Of a stretch of DNA of 64,000 nt, positions 61,118 to 64,000 are shown one piece after another; position 1 is the first letter of the stretch; every line of letters begins with the position of its first letter. Both the position numbers and the translations under genes were made by a program. This DNA comes from Tetracladium setigerum (lineage: Eukaryota; Ascomycota; Leotiomycetes; Helotiales), in NCBI GenBank assembly GCA_031472005.1, contig PZJY01000001.1:3286001-3350000 (forward strand), in the 5' to 3' direction. The notes beneath the pieces were generated by a model. The model was not told the DNA's origin, made no database searches, and saw only the letters and a program-made list of their open reading frames with translations.

Positions 61118-62109
61118 CTACTCATCATCACCAATCTGCAGATTTGTTAGCAGTGTTCTTGTCTGTTCTTATGGCTGGAATTACCTTTGGGGCCAAGTAG
61201 AATCGAAGATAACTGCTACCTGCCAACGCATATTCAACCAACAGCGGAACCTCGTTGGAGAGACAGAGCTTGACGGTCTTGGAGAGACCTGCGGCCTTGC
61301 AGAAGTTAACCAGGTACTTCAGGGAGAAGGTCAAGGCAACAGGTTCGCTAAGCTCGATTTCGACGTTGTTGTCTGGCTTCTCGATATCCGAGTGGCTTCG
61401 AAGAGTGACAGCTCCATTACCAATATCACCAGTGCATGCAAACTTAATGCCGTCCTTGGAAGCCTCAATAGCAACTGTGCACCGTTAGACAATGCCTTCC
61501 CAAAGTCATTGCAGGGGAAACGCACCGGATTCGGAAAGTGCCATAAGATCCACGCAGATTCTTCGGAACTCGGTGGAAGGCATAGAGATAGTAGCAGCAT
61601 ATTCGGTATCTGGGATGCCCAAGTGCTCTTGATCAATATCCATGAGCTTCAAGTCGTACTCGCTCAATCTGTCCGTCGCACTGCTCTCAAACAGGAGGTT
61701 GAGAACATCTGGAGCATCCTCCGCCTTGATTGTCAAGATATCATCGTTCTGTGCGGCACGCAGGACCTTTGTGAGAGAGGTAAGATTGACACCAAGGGCG
61801 ACGTTGCGATCGCATCGGTAAGGGGAGAAGCTCTCTGCCTTGAGCATCATGGAGACAAGGGCGACGTGGGAGTTATCCATGGCTTGGAGGGCGATACCGG
61901 AATCATTGCAGTCGAAGTTGCAGTCTTGCACGAGATCCTTGATAGCGTCGACCACCTGGAGAGATCAGTAGACGTTCGGTCTGATCGTGGACGATGCAAC
62001 TGACCTTCTTCAACAACTCAGCTTGCTCGAGACGTGCCTCCAACACTGATCGCAGGTTAGCATTCTCTTCCTTTTTGACAAGGTAGAGCCGGAGATGAGC
62101 TTTCTTACT
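61118..62109 (-). CDS. POL30: Proliferating cell nuclear antigen (PCNA sliding clamp)
   Basis: Coding segments: 62109 (only the A of the ATG), 62045-62005, 61955-61526, 61474-61185, 61135-61118; 259 aa, the family's usual size. The start codon is split by a 63-nt intron (CAAGA, then GTAAG to GATCAG, then TGTTGGAG), giving MLEARLEQAELLKK. Family landmarks follow: LVQDCNFDCNDSGIALQAMD, the YRCDRN turn with central-loop region, the interdomain connector LMDIDQEHLGIPDTEY, SEPVALTFSLKYLVNFCKAA, and the C-terminal PLLVEYALAG and LRFYLAPKIGDDE. PCNA is a nuclear homotrimeric ring that tethers DNA polymerase delta and repair factors to DNA and is modified by ubiquitin and SUMO. The promoter carries MCB- and SCB-like boxes and CCAAT, in keeping with S-phase expression. 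Confidence 0.96.
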
Positions 62110-62209
62110 CTTGTAGGTAGTATTGCAGGTTTGATTGAAGACGGTTGGGAAGAGAGGGCGATTTTGAAGTTCTGATGTTCGTGGTGGATTTTTGTTTGTG
62201 AGGAGGGGA

Positions 62210-62264
62210 ACGCGTAGATTTGGTTGTCGCGATTTCGCGTTGAGTGGAATCACGAGCAGCCAAT
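62210..62264 (-). promoter_or_regulatory. PCNA promoter elements: MCB, SCB-like and CCAAT boxes
   Basis: Within 55 bp lie ACGCGT (62210-62215), ACGCGAAA read on the PCNA strand (62233-62240) and CCAAT on the plus strand (62260-62264). The first is about 100 bp upstream of the start codon. MCB and SCB boxes bind MBF/SBF-type G1/S regulators; CCAAT binds the HAP complex. Occupancy is inferred. Confidence 0.6.
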
Positions 62265-62296
62265 CAGAGGCGCTTATCAAGCAGAGGGTATAAATC

Positions 62297-62553
62297 CACC
62301 AGTGGGTGACAGAATTCGTGCCGCACTTAAAACCACCAAAAGTTATATCTTTTGGCCTAAATGTTAATTATTTATTCCGAAAAAGTTTCTAGCGAGTAAG
62401 AACTCTTATTTAAATAGATCGAATGCTTTTAAAGTAAAATTATAAGCGTTGTTATTGTATAAAGAGGATAGTAATTAATTAATACCCTCACTGAATTAGT
62501 GTTCTGATTACATAACTTTCGGAGTGCGGCACGAATTCTGTCACCCACTGGTG
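62297..62553. mobile_element. Non-autonomous terminal-inverted-repeat element (MITE), 257 bp
   Basis: A perfect 31-bp inverted repeat (starting CACCAGTGGGTGACAGAA) lies at 62297-62327 and 62523-62553. It is flanked on both sides by the direct repeat AATC (62293-62296 and 62554-62557), a likely 4-bp target-site duplication. The 195-bp interior is strongly AT-rich with no open frame. Identical termini imply recent insertion or activity. A 4-bp duplication rules against typical Tc1/mariner (TA) and hAT (8 bp); the superfamily cannot be assigned. It ends 33 bp from the CCAAT box of the PCNA promoter. Confidence 0.85.
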
Positions 62554-64000
62554 AATCAGCTCTGAATTGACGAGACGAGCTAACAAGTTCACAATTTAAA
62601 CATCTTCGTAACTCGTTTGTTTCCCACCGAGAGATAAATTCATTTCACTATTTTAAATTTGCGGTTCACTAAAAAGTTGGGTTGGAATGAAATGCTCATT
62701 TTGTGTCCTGCCGTGTTTAGACCAAGCTTCTATATTTCACTGCAAGATTACTATAATCTTGATATCTAAATCTTCTACCTCTTGACATTATGTCTCGCTC
62801 GAATTATACTTCTAGTTAACTTGTTTGTTTGACTTGCAATCCAGAAAGTGAGATTCTGTTGACATTGGAAGTCATAATCAAGCCTGCATGTACAGAAACA
62901 CAGGAATCTTTATTGCGGGAGAAAAAAAGCTTCAGAGGGGGACATCGGCTACCGACATAAACAAATGCTGCATATCAAGGGGATATCCACTCCCAAAGCA
63001 AACTAGCTGTTCATAGAGGAAGTTGAAAAGATAAAATGTTTACTGCACGTGACTTCCGTAACCGAGTGTTTTGTTTTCATCTCAGTTGGGACTGAGAGAG
63101 CTTCTCAACTATGGGAGCGGTAGGCTGAGACACCAAAGAAATCCTAATTTTATGATGGATCATCTTTTTCTCCATTGCTTCTCGTTCTTACATCCGAAAT
63201 AGTGAAGGTTTTGATATCTGGGATTCGCTTGAGGACCAAGATCCAACAATAAAGTCCACTCCGGTTGAGCGCTTTCCTTTTGAACGCAAGGTCCGCATGC
63301 TTGCATCATATCTAAATTTATCTACTATGGTCATAGAGATACAAGTAGTTTGAAAAGTGTTAAATCGCTGAGAAGAATGTTCAGTTCCAGTCATGGCTAC
63401 TCATTTCACCAAAGAGTAAATGCAAACCAGTGTTTGGGGATCATGAACTCTGACCTCAAAAGACAGAATGACTCTTTTTCATTATTAGAGTTCTGTAGCA
63501 TACACAGATTCTTTATTTTCATCATCTTGGACGTCCCTGGTCAGAGGAACCTCTTTTCGAATACTTTCTCACAATGAACCTGGACCACAAACACCAGTTC
63601 CCCCCCCCCAATTACTTCAACAGACACCCGGCCTCAACAACTTCAGTTGAAATTGCAGTGACCAGAATCGAAAAATTCCGATCTCAAGAAAAAACAAACC
63701 ATGCCTTTTCATCCTATACTTTGTAGCAGCAGCCTCAAACTGGGTTAGTACTACCATGTTTGGTTGTTTCAGCAAGAGTCACATCGTTACTGTAAAAAAT
63801 ATCCCTCGAGACCAATTAAAAATAAAAATTCAATAATGGCTGACTAAACGCTATGATTATGTTTCGACATCGAGTTGCATGTGGTTGCTTCTACCTCGGG
63901 CCCTCGGCCGCTCGCTCTGTTCGAGTTTGCCCTTGACCTTGTCACCAGAGTGAAGGGTGGCTCAGCTAGTACCTGTCACAAGTCCCGAGTATCGCGGCAC
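62554..64000. other. Intergenic to right edge, 1.4 kb
   Basis: No supported gene. It includes a run of ten C (63601-63610) and AT-rich sequence. The next gene lies outside the window. Confidence 0.5.

Noticed and set aside
1..64000. Secondary-metabolite cluster, CRISPR array, rRNA or tRNA genes
   Set aside because: No backbone enzyme, no regularly spaced repeat array, and no rRNA or tRNA secondary-structure signature was seen.

Overview
This is a gene-sparse nuclear window from a filamentous ascomycete (Pezizomycotina). The evidence is the short GT-AG introns (mostly 45-70 nt, many with a CTAAC/CTGAC-type branch site), 0.5-8 kb intergenic spaces, and the gene families present: a Pth11-like receptor, a Zn2Cys6 factor, a NUC-1/PHO4-type bHLH factor and a group III HAMP-repeat histidine kinase. 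The kinase (1316 aa) and general gene style suggest a leotiomycete, but that placement is inference.

Layout. 1-11.6 kb: a long serine-rich protein of unknown function (minus, runs off the left edge), a seven-helix Pth11-like receptor (plus), a small DUF202 membrane protein (minus) and a Zn2Cys6 factor (minus). 11.6-19.4 kb: no supportable gene. 19.4-27.5 kb: an alpha/beta hydrolase and dUTPase (plus) and a bHLH factor (minus). 27.5-33.6 kb: no supportable gene. 33.6-37.3 kb: a three-RRM Csx1/Nam8-like protein (minus) and a gene relic with six in-frame stops (plus). 37.3-48.2 kb: only an unrecognised 199-aa protein and an F-box protein. 48.2-62.3 kb is the gene-rich, housekeeping end: the osmosensing kinase, CDC14 phosphatase, KEOPS subunit PCC1, pyridoxal kinase and PCNA. 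PCNA is followed upstream by an intact-looking 257-bp terminal-inverted-repeat element.

How the genes relate. There is no biosynthetic cluster or operon-like arrangement. The clearest functional link is replication: dUTPase and PCNA both carry an ACGCGT (MCB-type) box within about 100 bp of their starts. CDC14 and PCC1 share a 569-bp divergent promoter.

Two cautions. Three genes (Zn2Cys6 factor, hydrolase, bHLH factor) each need one or two single-base corrections, all in short G/C runs or at a GC step, to give one reading frame. This looks more like consensus error than biology, but is reported per gene. Exon boundaries were read by eye from splice consensus, phase arithmetic and remembered family conservation; no alignment or transcript data were available.
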